Origin: Hyphomonadaceae bacterium JAD_PAG50586_4
Lineage (GTDB): Bacteria > Pseudomonadota > Alphaproteobacteria > Caulobacterales > Aquidulcibacteraceae
NCBI GenBank assembly: GCA_023242925.1
Contig: CP096134.1
Span: 372,001-436,000 of the forward strand
DNA length: 64,000 bases
Reading direction: 5' to 3'
Notes under the pieces: model-generated
Databases searched by the model: none
What the model was told of the DNA's origin: nothing
The model's input: only the letters and a program-made list of their open reading frames with translations
In this document: one piece after another, positions 18,557 to 26,254 of the stretch
Layout of the letters: every line of letters starts with the position of its first letter
Position numbering within the stretch: position 1 is the first letter of the stretch
Position numbers and translations under genes: made by a program

Positions 18557-18904
18557 TCATGTCTCGCCATCGAGTAAAGCAGCAAGCTCGCCCACGCGTG
18601 AGACATGGCAGGCGCGAATAGTGTCGAAGGTCGTCCCATCGTCACCGACGCTGTAGACGAGCGCCGCAAAGGTAAAATCGCCTTCGGCAAGCATCGTCGA
18701 AAGCGCCAGGCTATCTGATTGCGTTGGTTCGCTTACACAGCGGATCACGGCTTTTCGTCCTGCCCGGCTCACAAGTGCGAGATCGAAGGCGCGATCCTCT
18801 TCCCAGACCTTGGCCACGACGTGGTGACCAGCGCCGCCCAGCGCCGCCATGCACGTTGACACAATGAGGTCGAGGTCGCGTTCGGGCGAAGGCTCTGTCC
18901 CCAT
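18557..18904 (-). CDS. conserved hypothetical protein, paralogue of the protein at 9341-9685
   Basis: A 115-residue protein. It is related to the 9341-9685 protein over most of its length, sharing the spacing of DLAL/DLAV, IRC/VRC, TM-x-x-EGDF, ALVY and HVS elements. The N-terminus (LDLIVSTCMAALGGAGHHVVAKV) is better preserved than in the paralogue and suggests an Mrr-like alpha/beta start, with no catalytic Lys after VIRC. It lies downstream of the TIR-WD40 gene on the same strand, 130 bp away. Function unknown. Confidence 0.55.
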   Translation of the reverse strand: MGTEPSPERDLDLIVSTCMAALGGAGHHVVAKVWEEDRAFDLALVSRAGRKAVIRCVSEPTQSDSLALSTMLAEGDFTFAALVYSVGDDGTTFDTIRACHVSRVGELAALLDGET

Positions 18905-19036
18905 CTCCTGTCCTTTCGGTCCATAGTATTGCGGGGCGAGTGCGTGGCGGCAACTGCGCGCGACGACGGTGAAGACGCTCCCTGTCGACGAGCTCCCGAC
19001 GTCGATGCTAACCGACCAACGCCGCCGCCGACAACG

Positions 19037-22000
19037 TCAGCGATAGAGCTGCATGAACGCAATGGCGCCCGCCGCTAGCGCCGCGATCAGCGCGACCACT
19101 ACAATAGGCATCAGAAGCGAGCCGCGCCCGCGTCTTCGGTGCTCACCCACCGCCTGTTGCGCGCCGACAGCGGCGCCGGGCGCAACCCTCTTGCGCGCGC
19201 CTCTGGCGCGGGGCCGGGCGCTGACCCCATCACCACCGCCGCCCGCCCATCGTGCTGCAACATCGCGATCGACATCGCCGATCACGGGCCGCAGCAGTGC
19301 AAGCTCGTCGTCGCTCAAAAGCGTCATGCCATTCAGCCGCGCCCGCACCGCAGCATGCACAAGCTCGCCTCCGGCCAGCGCCGTCAGCCAAATCGAGTCC
19401 CAGAAGCGGATCAAGCCATCGTCCGATGTCGTGACCATCAGCGCGCCATCTGGGCTCAAGGCGACGTCTGACATCGGCGCCTGATAGCGTTCATGGCGCG
19501 CGATCTCGGTTTTACTGGCTACGTCCCAGACGCGAACGGCGCCGCCGGCAAGCGTCGCCAGGATGCGCTCGCCGTTTGCAGAGAAGATCGCGCTGGTGAA
19601 GGGCGAGTCGCCCGCGAACCGCGCCAACTCGTCTCCGCTTTGGGCGTCCCAGAGCCGCACTGTCAGGTCGTTGGAGGCGGTGACGACGCGATCGCCGGCC
19701 GGGTTGAACGCTGCGGTCGAAACCCAGTCGCCGTGTCCCTTGAAGGCAAGCACCTCAGCGCCAGTGCGGGCATCCCAAAGACGCGCGCTGCCATCACCCG
19801 ACGAAGTAAGAATACGCGCGCCGTCTGGGCTGAAGCTCGCGCGCGACACCGCCGCTTCATGGCCCTCGATCACAAGGACGCGTTCGCCGCTGGCCACATC
19901 CCAAACCATGGCGCGCCGATCGGCCGAAGCGGAGACAAGGCGCGTCCCGTCTGGGCTGAACATCGCCGCATAGATTGCGCCCTCATGACCAATGAAGCGT
20001 CGAGCCTCCTTGCCGGAGGCGATCTCCCAAAACCGGATGATCCCATCGGCCGAGGCCGTCACCAAATGATCGCCGGCTGGATCGAAGAGCGTGTCCCAGA
20101 CAATGCCGCCGCCGACATCGAACGCGCTCCGCTCTGAGAAATCAGCGACCGACCAGAGCCGCGCCTTGCCGTCATGAGAGCCGGCGCAAAAATGCGCGCC
20201 GTCGCGGCTGAAGGCCGGTCCATGCCACTCAGCTCCTTTGCGCTGTCCGACGATGGCAAGCTCAATTCCGGTTTGAGGATCCCAGACCCGCGCGGTGTGA
20301 TCGTCGGATGCGGTGACGATGCGCGCGCCGTCAGCGCTGAGCTGAAGCGAGGAGAGCTGATCGTCATGCCCAGCCAGACGCAAGAGCTCGGTCCCGCTCG
20401 CGGCGTCCCAAACACACGCCGTCGCATCGCTCGACGCGCTGACGACGCGCGTTTCATCAAGGAACGCCACCCCTTCGACCCACCCGTCATGCCCGCCAAA
20501 GCGGGCGAGCTCTTTGCCCGTGCTCGCATCCCAGACCCGCGCCGTGCGGTCTTTCGAACCCGTCACGACACGATTGCCTTTGGCGTTCAGCGCCACCGCG
20601 CTGATCGGTTTGTCATGTCCCTGCAGCACGACGCGCGCCTTGCCGGACGCAACGTCCCAGATCCGTGCGGTGGCATCCGTCGAGGCGGTGACGATGCTCG
20701 CCCCGTCGGCGCTGAAGGCGGCGGTCCAGACCCGGCCGCTGTGACCCTTCAGTTGACGCAGCAAGCGGCCCTTGACGCTCCAGATGCGCGCGCTCTCATC
20801 ATCCGAGCACGTCACCAATGTGCGGCCATCAGGGCTGAAGACGGCGCTGACAACTGCGCCGCCATGGCCCTTGAGACAGAAAAGTTCGCGCCCGGTGACG
20901 ACATCCCAGAGTCTGGCGGTCTGATCGGCGGAGGCCGTGAGCAGCAGCGCGCCCGTTGGATCAAAGCAAACGCTTTTCACCATGTCGCTGTGGCCCGCGA
21001 GCGTAAACAGCAACGCGCCGTCGGCGCTGCTCCAGATGCGCGCAGCCTTATCCATGCACGATGTCGCCACCACCTTTGCGTCGGGACTGAAGGCAGCGCC
21101 CGTCACCCAATTATCGTGCGCCAAGAGGAAAAGCTCGGCCCCGGTCTCGGCATCCCAGATGCGTGCGCTATTGTCCTGTGACGCAGTGAGGAGTCTGGCG
21201 CCGTCCGCACTGAAGGCGGCGCCGCTCAAGCTCTTGGCGTGCCCGGCCATGCGCGCGATGCAGGCGCTGGCGTGAGCGCTCGCCGCGATCTGGGCGCGGC
21301 GCGTGGGCTCGGCGTTGTCCTGGCTTTCGCCGGCCAGCGCCAGCCGCAACGCCGAGTCGAAGCGTTTCGTCTCGCGCGCCTGTTGCGCCAGGGCGGCGAC
21401 CGCAAGCTGGGTCTGTTGATCGATCTTCTGCTCGCGCGACGTCTTCTCGTGGCGATCGCGTTCTTCTTTGGCGACGCTGGCGGCGAGATAATCGGCCACC
21501 TCGTCTGGAACGTCGGGTACCTGTGTTGGCCGGGCGCTCATCCATGCTTGCATCGCTGCGATATCCGCGATCGGCAGCAGCATGCCATCGGGACGCCCAA
21601 CGTGATCCCACGCCATGGCGCGCCCCAGCCACTTCACGCTTTCGCGCACCCAGAGCACGTCAGCGATCGAGAGCGCCGCCTCCAGCGTTTCCAGCGACGC
21701 ATCGAACGCAGCCGCGTCCGTCATGCCCGACCGTTCGTAGGCATCGAAGAAGACGTAATTGAACGCAGCGACGCCCGGAGGGGCCGCGATGTCTTCGGCC
21801 GGCCGCCAGAGCAGCGGCGTCAGCGTCTTCTTCAGCGCCAGTGATCTGTCGATCTCCCACACGCAATACTCTGAGCGAAGCGAGTCCGGGGAGATGACGT
21901 AGACGACCGCGTCCGCCTCGATGATCAGCCCCTCCAATCGCGCCTGCCACGCTTCCCCAGGCGCGATGTCCTTGCGGTCAAGCTTGGCGTCATACCCGCG

Positions 22001-22105
22001 ATCAATCAGCGCTACCCGCAATTGATCGGCGAACGCCTCATCGGCGCGCGAGTAGGAAATGAAGACGCGCATCTTGCGGGTCTCGGGTTCGGGCGCGGAG
22101 GTCAT
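19037..22105 (-). CDS. TIR-domain WD40-repeat protein with C-terminal membrane anchor
   Basis: About 1022 residues. An N-terminal TIR domain (MRVFISYSRADEAFADQL..., VVYVISPDSLRSEYCVWEID) keeps the Glu in CVWE that serves as catalytic residue in NAD-cleaving TIRs. A linker is followed by 14 to 15 WD40 repeats (GH...FSPDG...ASxDxxARxWD), enough for two seven-bladed propellers. A basic linker then leads to one C-terminal membrane helix (LLMPIVVVALIAALAAGAIAFM). Such proteins act as sensors or scaffolds, some in antiphage defence. This role is inferred from architecture and neighbours. ATG 22105 is preferred; ATG 22132 and Met at the TIR start are alternatives. The reading frame is intact. Confidence 0.88.
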   Translation of the reverse strand: MTSAPEPETRKMRVFISYSRADEAFADQLRVALIDRGYDAKLDRKDIAPGEAWQARLEGLIIEADAVVYVISPDSLRSEYCVWEIDRSLALKKTLTPLLWRPAEDIAAPPGVAAFNYVFFDAYERSGMTDAAAFDASLETLEAALSIADVLWVRESVKWLGRAMAWDHVGRPDGMLLPIADIAAMQAWMSARPTQVPDVPDEVADYLAASVAKEERDRHEKTSREQKIDQQTQLAVAALAQQARETKRFDSALRLALAGESQDNAEPTRRAQIAASAHASACIARMAGHAKSLSGAAFSADGARLLTASQDNSARIWDAETGAELFLLAHDNWVTGAAFSPDAKVVATSCMDKAARIWSSADGALLFTLAGHSDMVKSVCFDPTGALLLTASADQTARLWDVVTGRELFCLKGHGGAVVSAVFSPDGRTLVTCSDDESARIWSVKGRLLRQLKGHSGRVWTAAFSADGASIVTASTDATARIWDVASGKARVVLQGHDKPISAVALNAKGNRVVTGSKDRTARVWDASTGKELARFGGHDGWVEGVAFLDETRVVSASSDATACVWDAASGTELLRLAGHDDQLSSLQLSADGARIVTASDDHTARVWDPQTGIELAIVGQRKGAEWHGPAFSRDGAHFCAGSHDGKARLWSVADFSERSAFDVGGGIVWDTLFDPAGDHLVTASADGIIRFWEIASGKEARRFIGHEGAIYAAMFSPDGTRLVSASADRRAMVWDVASGERVLVIEGHEAAVSRASFSPDGARILTSSGDGSARLWDARTGAEVLAFKGHGDWVSTAAFNPAGDRVVTASNDLTVRLWDAQSGDELARFAGDSPFTSAIFSANGERILATLAGGAVRVWDVASKTEIARHERYQAPMSDVALSPDGALMVTTSDDGLIRFWDSIWLTALAGGELVHAAVRARLNGMTLLSDDELALLRPVIGDVDRDVAARWAGGGGDGVSARPRARGARKRVAPGAAVGAQQAVGEHRRRGRGSLLMPIVVVALIAALAAGAIAFMQLYR

Positions 22106-22274
22106 AAGTGACGCTACACCGCGGCGAGGCATTCTGTCCGTAGTGTTGGGAGAGCCTTTGTGGGTGTCAGGCGAGGGCCGTTTCCGACGATTGGAAAGCG
22201 CGACGTCGGCTTCGGACAGCTTCAGACGCGGCAAAACAGGTCAGTGGCCAGTTTTGCAGCAGCGCCAGCGGCGG

Positions 22275-22376
22275 TCAGAGGCCGTTCCAATTGGCTTTTA
22301 TGGACTTCACGATCTTCGTTTTGAAGGTGCGCAATTTCGCTTCGCAACCGGTGACGCGCTGGCGCAGGCCAATCAC
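22275..22376 (-). CDS. possible 33-residue small protein after the cyclase gene
   Basis: GTG 22376 overlaps the cyclase stop (GGGTGA) and opens a 33-codon frame, MIGLRQRVTGCEAKLRTFK..., that is basic and helical. The coupled start is the only support; no family is recognised. Confidence 0.25.
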   Translation of the reverse strand: MIGLRQRVTGCEAKLRTFKTKIVKSIKANWNGL

Positions 22377-23014
22377 CCGTAGGCAGCTGGATTTCGGCGA
22401 TACGCGTCGGCGCATCGCGTCGAGCAGAACCAGTGCTGATCGCCAAAAGCCTTCCGGTAGGCCGTCAAGGGCGCATGCATCTTACAGACGGGATCAATCC
22501 ACATTGGATCAGCAGCCGGCGCCGCCTCGATGGCGAACACTCTTAGCGGCGCCGAGACCGAACGAATTTGACGCTCACCGCGATCCTGGACCGAGACACC
22601 AGCGGCTTTGGCCACGTCGGCCATCTGCTGTGTCGTCAAGAGTTCGCCGGGGCCGGCCAGTGCTGTAAGGCGGGACGCAATGTTGACCGTGGCGCCGAAT
22701 ACGTCGCCGCCCCGCCGCAAAACGGGTCCATAATGCACTCCAGTTCTCGTCAGGGGCAATCGCGGCTCCTCCCGGCATTTGTTCAGGATCGCGCCAAGCA
22801 CTGCGAGCGCCGTGGAGCAATCACCCAGCGCAAGCATCACCTCGTCACCGATCCATTTCAAAGGGGACGTCTCACCCAACGCATCACGGACGATGTCCTC
22901 AAAAATCTGAAGCATCGCCAGCGCCCGTTCGTCGCCATAGACGTCTGTCGATGCGCTGAAGCCAGCAAGATCGATAAAGACGATCGAAGAGTCGACGCGG
23001 AACGGCTGGCTCAC
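22373..23014 (-). CDS. class III nucleotide cyclase fused to a YHS metal-binding domain
   Basis: A 213-residue protein with two domains. Residues about 8-165 form an adenylate/guanylate cyclase catalytic domain: VFIDLAGFSA holds the first metal Asp, KWIGDEVMLAL the second, and FGATVNIASRL the Asn/Arg transition-state pair. Residues about 172-213 form a YHS domain (DPVCKMHAPLTAYRKAFGDQHWFCSTRCADAYRRNP) with Cys residues of the kind found in copper-handling proteins. The fusion suggests cyclase activity tuned by metal. It is the last gene of the copper string, following PepSY, CopD and CopC. The alternative is an inactive cyclase fold used only for sensing. Confidence 0.85.
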   Translation of the reverse strand: MSQPFRVDSSIVFIDLAGFSASTDVYGDERALAMLQIFEDIVRDALGETSPLKWIGDEVMLALGDCSTALAVLGAILNKCREEPRLPLTRTGVHYGPVLRRGGDVFGATVNIASRLTALAGPGELLTTQQMADVAKAAGVSVQDRGERQIRSVSAPLRVFAIEAAPAADPMWIDPVCKMHAPLTAYRKAFGDQHWFCSTRCADAYRRNPAAYG

Positions 23015-23023
23015 GGGATTTCC

Positions 23024-23728
23024 TTACGAGGTCGCGTTGGAGCGCCTGCGAAAGCGTATCCGATAAGGAATGAGCACCACCCCGGCAATGACGGAAAGCA
23101 ATGTCAGCCACGTCACTATGATGATCAACGGGTGATTGAAGTCCTCGTGGTTCTTCCAATCCATGATGTGCAGCGCCCAAAGCGTATCGTAGACGCGCCA
23201 TAGATCGGAACGGCGCGCGGTGACTGCGCCGGTGTTCTGCGCGACGTAGACGGATAAGCCGCCATCTGGGAATTGCACGCGCCATGCGGGCAGCGCGCCG
23301 CGGTACTCAGCTGACTCCTCCGTCACGAGCGTCACATTTGTTGGTCGAGAGGCCAATGTAACGTGCGCACGCGCGACGGCGCTGGCCTGTTCCGCGTTGA
23401 ACGGCGAAAGGCGTTGGAGTGTAGTGGCGTCAAAAAGGATCGGCGACGCGTCAGCGAATTCCGCAACGACGACTTGGCCGCTAGGCCGCCGCTCGATCGT
23501 GAGCTTCGTCGGCAGCGCGTTTTCGTCTCCACGCAAGCTCGCCAGAGACGCCAACATTGCGGTGTCGATCGTTTGCGCCTCGGTCGGCCGGACCAGGTTC
23601 TCGCTGCGTATTTGCTGAATAGGGAAGAGCGTGAAGAAGAGCCCGCTGACGACCCAAAATACGATCTGAATGCCGACAAGCAGCGCCAGCCACTTGTGGA
23701 CGAAGGATGCAAGGCGTGCGAGCGACAT
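23024..23728 (-). CDS. PepSY-type membrane protein
   Basis: A 234-residue inner-membrane protein. One N-terminal helix (LASFVHKWLALLVGIQIVFWVVSGLFF) and one C-terminal helix (HPLIIIVTWLTLLSVIAGVVLIPY) flank a periplasmic PepSY-like region (AVARAHVTLASRPTNVTLV...WRVQFPDGGLSVYVAQNTGAVTAR). The motif LWRVYDTLWALHIMDW is typical of PepSY-associated membrane proteins, often linked to metal reduction or uptake. ATG 23728 begins MSLARLASF. It lies between copD and the cyclase-YHS gene. Confidence 0.8.
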   Translation of the reverse strand: MSLARLASFVHKWLALLVGIQIVFWVVSGLFFTLFPIQQIRSENLVRPTEAQTIDTAMLASLASLRGDENALPTKLTIERRPSGQVVVAEFADASPILFDATTLQRLSPFNAEQASAVARAHVTLASRPTNVTLVTEESAEYRGALPAWRVQFPDGGLSVYVAQNTGAVTARRSDLWRVYDTLWALHIMDWKNHEDFNHPLIIIVTWLTLLSVIAGVVLIPYRIRFRRRSNATS

Positions 23729-23751
23729 GAAAACTCCCCAGTCGAAAAACT

Positions 23752-24606
23752 CTATGGCGACGGCGGACCCGTCAAGCTGGTCGCTGCGGCTATAGCGCAG
23801 AGCGCAATCAGAAAAAGAACTGCGTCGAGGCGAAGCGTTAGTTTGAGCGCGCGCCGCCCGGCTTGCGGAGCGATGCGCAATCGCGCCGCGACGATGGTTT
23901 TGTTGTAGGCGCCAAGCGCCAGAGCGAAGCTGGCCGCGCCAAGTTTGGCGAGCAGCAATTGGCCGTAGAGGCTCGTCAGCAGCGGCGTCCATCCGCCGGT
24001 GAGCAGAAGCGCGAGCCAAAGTCCAAGCAAGAAGAGCAAGGGAACGGCAGCGACGGCGAGGTCCGAAAAACGAGTCAACCGCCGAATGAGCGTTGCTTCT
24101 TCAAGATTGCTCGTCGGCCACAGCGTTATTGGCCCAGCGAGCCAGAAGGCGCCAATCAGTACATGTAAGGCCACGGCCCATGGCGCGAGGCCCGGAGAGT
24201 CCAGAGCCTGGCTGTGTCCGGTCAGGCCAAAGGAGATGGCAAGCGCAACGGCGCCGATTCCGGCCGCGAGCCTCGATCGCAGGCGCCACCCGGTTGCGAG
24301 TGCAACGGCGCCGATGGCGGTCGCTGTCAAACTGGGACCAAGAGCGGGCCACGTCCAAGATAATGTCGCCGGATCGAGAAGCGCATTGCCGCCACCCAAT
24401 TGCACATTTGCCAGCCCTAATCGAAGGGCCGCAAAGAACGCCGCGATCACACTCGCGAGCGTCGCGCTGCGCATCGCACGTGCGTAGTCAGCGCGTGCGA
24501 CGATGTTCAAGCTCGCGTGCAGAGCGAGACCTGCCGCCAACAATGCCGATCCGTAGAGCCCGAGTTTGATCGCAAACAGCGCGGGCGCGAGGGGATCAGC
24601 CTCCAC
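23752..24606 (-). CDS. copD: CopD-family copper resistance membrane protein
   Basis: About 284 residues with seven to eight predicted membrane helices, for example FAIKLGLYGSALLAAGLALH and WAVALHVLIGAFWLAGPITLW. The HVLIGAFWLAGP and KLGAASFALALGAYNK segments are characteristic of the CopD domain. It works with periplasmic CopC in copper transfer across the inner membrane. GTG 24606 overlaps the copC stop (TAGTG) and is chosen over an upstream ATG lying inside copC. Confidence 0.85.
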   Translation of the reverse strand: MEADPLAPALFAIKLGLYGSALLAAGLALHASLNIVARADYARAMRSATLASVIAAFFAALRLGLANVQLGGGNALLDPATLSWTWPALGPSLTATAIGAVALATGWRLRSRLAAGIGAVALAISFGLTGHSQALDSPGLAPWAVALHVLIGAFWLAGPITLWPTSNLEEATLIRRLTRFSDLAVAAVPLLFLLGLWLALLLTGGWTPLLTSLYGQLLLAKLGAASFALALGAYNKTIVAARLRIAPQAGRRALKLTLRLDAVLFLIALCAIAAATSLTGPPSP

Positions 24607-24962
24607 TAGCCAGCGACCGTGAAGTGGATGGCGCCTGGCATGACGTGACCGTCGTGGGACATCGTTCGCCATGAGATCATGTAGGCGCCCGGCGTCAGCG
24701 TCGGCAGCGGGATGGTGAAACTGGCCGCCATCGCACGCGGCGGCGCGTAGTCGAGCGCGATCTCGCGTCCGGCTGCGTTGGTGAGCGCTACGTTCGCCAG
24801 CCCTGTCGCAGCGGAGAAGGTAACTGTGAAATTCGTCGGCGCTGCAGCAAGCGTAGCATTGTCTGTGATGCTCGTTTCGCGCACGGCGGTGTGCGCGAGC
24901 GCGGGTGAAGTAGCGGCGATCGGCAGCGTCATCGCAATGAGCGCCAGCAAGAGACGTTTCAT
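24606..24962 (-). CDS. copC: CopC periplasmic copper-binding protein
   Basis: A 118-residue protein. The signal peptide ends ATSPALA, leaving His as the first mature residue (HTAVRETS), the key Cu(II) ligand in CopC. The C-terminal SHDGHVMPGAIHFTV carries the remaining ligands. The length fits a minimal CopC beta-barrel. It overlaps copD and follows a second CopC-like gene. Confidence 0.9.
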   Translation of the reverse strand: MKRLLLALIAMTLPIAATSPALAHTAVRETSITDNATLAAAPTNFTVTFSAATGLANVALTNAAGREIALDYAPPRAMAASFTIPLPTLTPGAYMISWRTMSHDGHVMPGAIHFTVAG

Positions 24963-24986
24963 GAGATTATCCTCCAGTGGCCGTTC

Positions 24987-25358
24987 TCAATGCACCATGT
25001 AGCGGACGCGGCCAGTCATTGTGTGATTGTCGGCGCCGCTTGCTGTCCAGGCGAACGTGTAGTTGCCGGGCGTAAGCCGCGGCAGCGCAACGCTTGCCGT
25101 CGTGGTTGCTTCGCCTGCAGGAATGGTCACAGCGATAGGATCGCCTCGGCTTGGCGTGATGACGAGGGCGGTCAGCCGCATTGGATGTTCGAACGTGGCG
25201 TTGAAGGTTTCGGGTGCGGCGCCCATCGCGCCATCGGCCGGGTTGGTCTGAATTGCGCTCTGCGCGCCGTGACCGCCGTGGTCGTGCTGCGCCGCCGCGA
25301 GCGGCGCTGTCGCAAAGAGCGCAAGCACCGCGCCGAGCACGAGAGGAAGTTTGGACAT
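24987..25358 (-). CDS. second CopC-like periplasmic protein
   Basis: A 123-residue protein. After a signal peptide (LVLGAVLALFATAPLAAA) the mature protein begins QHDHGGHG, a His-rich metal-binding start. It ends with a CopC-like LTPGNYTFAWTASGADNHTMTGRVRYMV. It is weaker in the C-terminal ligand motif than its neighbour and may be a paralogue specialised in copper storage. ATG 25358 is used because the upstream frame runs into copB. Confidence 0.8.
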   Translation of the reverse strand: MSKLPLVLGAVLALFATAPLAAAQHDHGGHGAQSAIQTNPADGAMGAAPETFNATFEHPMRLTALVITPSRGDPIAVTIPAGEATTTASVALPRLTPGNYTFAWTASGADNHTMTGRVRYMVH

Positions 25359-25375
25359 GAATTTCTCCGTTGAGA

Positions 25376-26254
25376 TTAGAATAAAGCGCGCAGGCCGATG
25401 ACTGCGCGTGTGGATTGTGTGTCGGCGCCGAGGGCTTCCCGGATATCGCGAGTTTCGCCAATCGCGCTCGTCCATTCGACGCCGACATAGGGCGCAAAAC
25501 GTCTGCTGAATTCGTACCGCAGGCGCACACCGAAGGTCGCGTCGGTGAGGCCGGCGCCGATGTCGAGGTCTGGAATGTCCTGCGCAGCAAAATTGAGTTC
25601 GGCGGCAGGTTGCAGGATGAGCTTTTGCGTTAGTCGAAGATCGTATTCAGCTTCGGCGCGTGCAGTCACATCGCCTTCGGCCGAGACGAACGCCGCTGCG
25701 CCTACCTCAAACCAATATGGCGCAAGTCCCTGAACACCGAGAACGAGGTCGGTGCGATCTTCGCCTTCAAGATAAGACTGGCGGACGCCGGCTTGGAGGT
25801 CGAAATACGGCGTCACCGCGCGGCTATAGAGAAGCTGTAGCTCGGCGTGTTCGATCTCATTCTCAAACGCGCCTTCGCCTTCGGACTTCCACCAGAAACG
25901 ATTGACGTCGCCGCCATACCAGCCTTGCGCGTGCCAGTCGTAGGTTTCGCCGTCATCGTCGAAACCAACCTCCAGCCGCTCAACGATGATGGCCGACGTT
26001 CTCATGCCGCCATTCTCGGTCATCAATTGCTCGCGGGCCCGCGCCATGAGCGCAGGATCGAAGTAGAGATCGGCTGCGTTGGCTTGACCATTTCCTGGAT
26101 TGATCTGCGCAGGTTGCGGAGGGGGCGTCGCCTCGTGTCCTGCGTGCGGATCAGGTGTGGGTGTCTGAACTTCATGCGCCGCATGATCTTGCGCAGCAGC
26201 AGGCATGGCGGCGGCGAGAACCAGTGGCGTGACGAATGCGGCGATCATCTTCAT
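25376..26254 (-). CDS. copB: CopB outer-membrane copper resistance protein
   Basis: About 292 residues. A signal peptide (MIAAFVTPLVLAAAMPAAA) is followed by a His/Met-containing linker (DHAAHEVQTPTPDPHAGHE) and the CopB beta-barrel: LMTENGG, YDWHAQGWYGGDVNRFWWKSEGE, then strands ending in VIGLRALF. CopB is an outer-membrane protein that limits periplasmic copper. ATG 26254 overlaps the copA stop (ATGA). Confidence 0.9.
   Translation of the reverse strand: MKMIAAFVTPLVLAAAMPAAAQDHAAHEVQTPTPDPHAGHEATPPPQPAQINPGNGQANAADLYFDPALMARAREQLMTENGGMRTSAIIVERLEVGFDDDGETYDWHAQGWYGGDVNRFWWKSEGEGAFENEIEHAELQLLYSRAVTPYFDLQAGVRQSYLEGEDRTDLVLGVQGLAPYWFEVGAAAFVSAEGDVTARAEAEYDLRLTQKLILQPAAELNFAAQDIPDLDIGAGLTDATFGVRLRYEFSRRFAPYVGVEWTSAIGETRDIREALGADTQSTRAVIGLRALF

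Noticed and set aside
18371..18690. Several overlapping short open frames on both strands
   Set aside because: High-GC shadow frames; no ribosome sites, mutually overlapping; only the 18557-18904 gene has a homologous partner.
20174..21181. 335-residue plus-strand open frame with repeated segments
   Set aside because: Its repeats are the shadow of the WD40 repeats on the minus strand.
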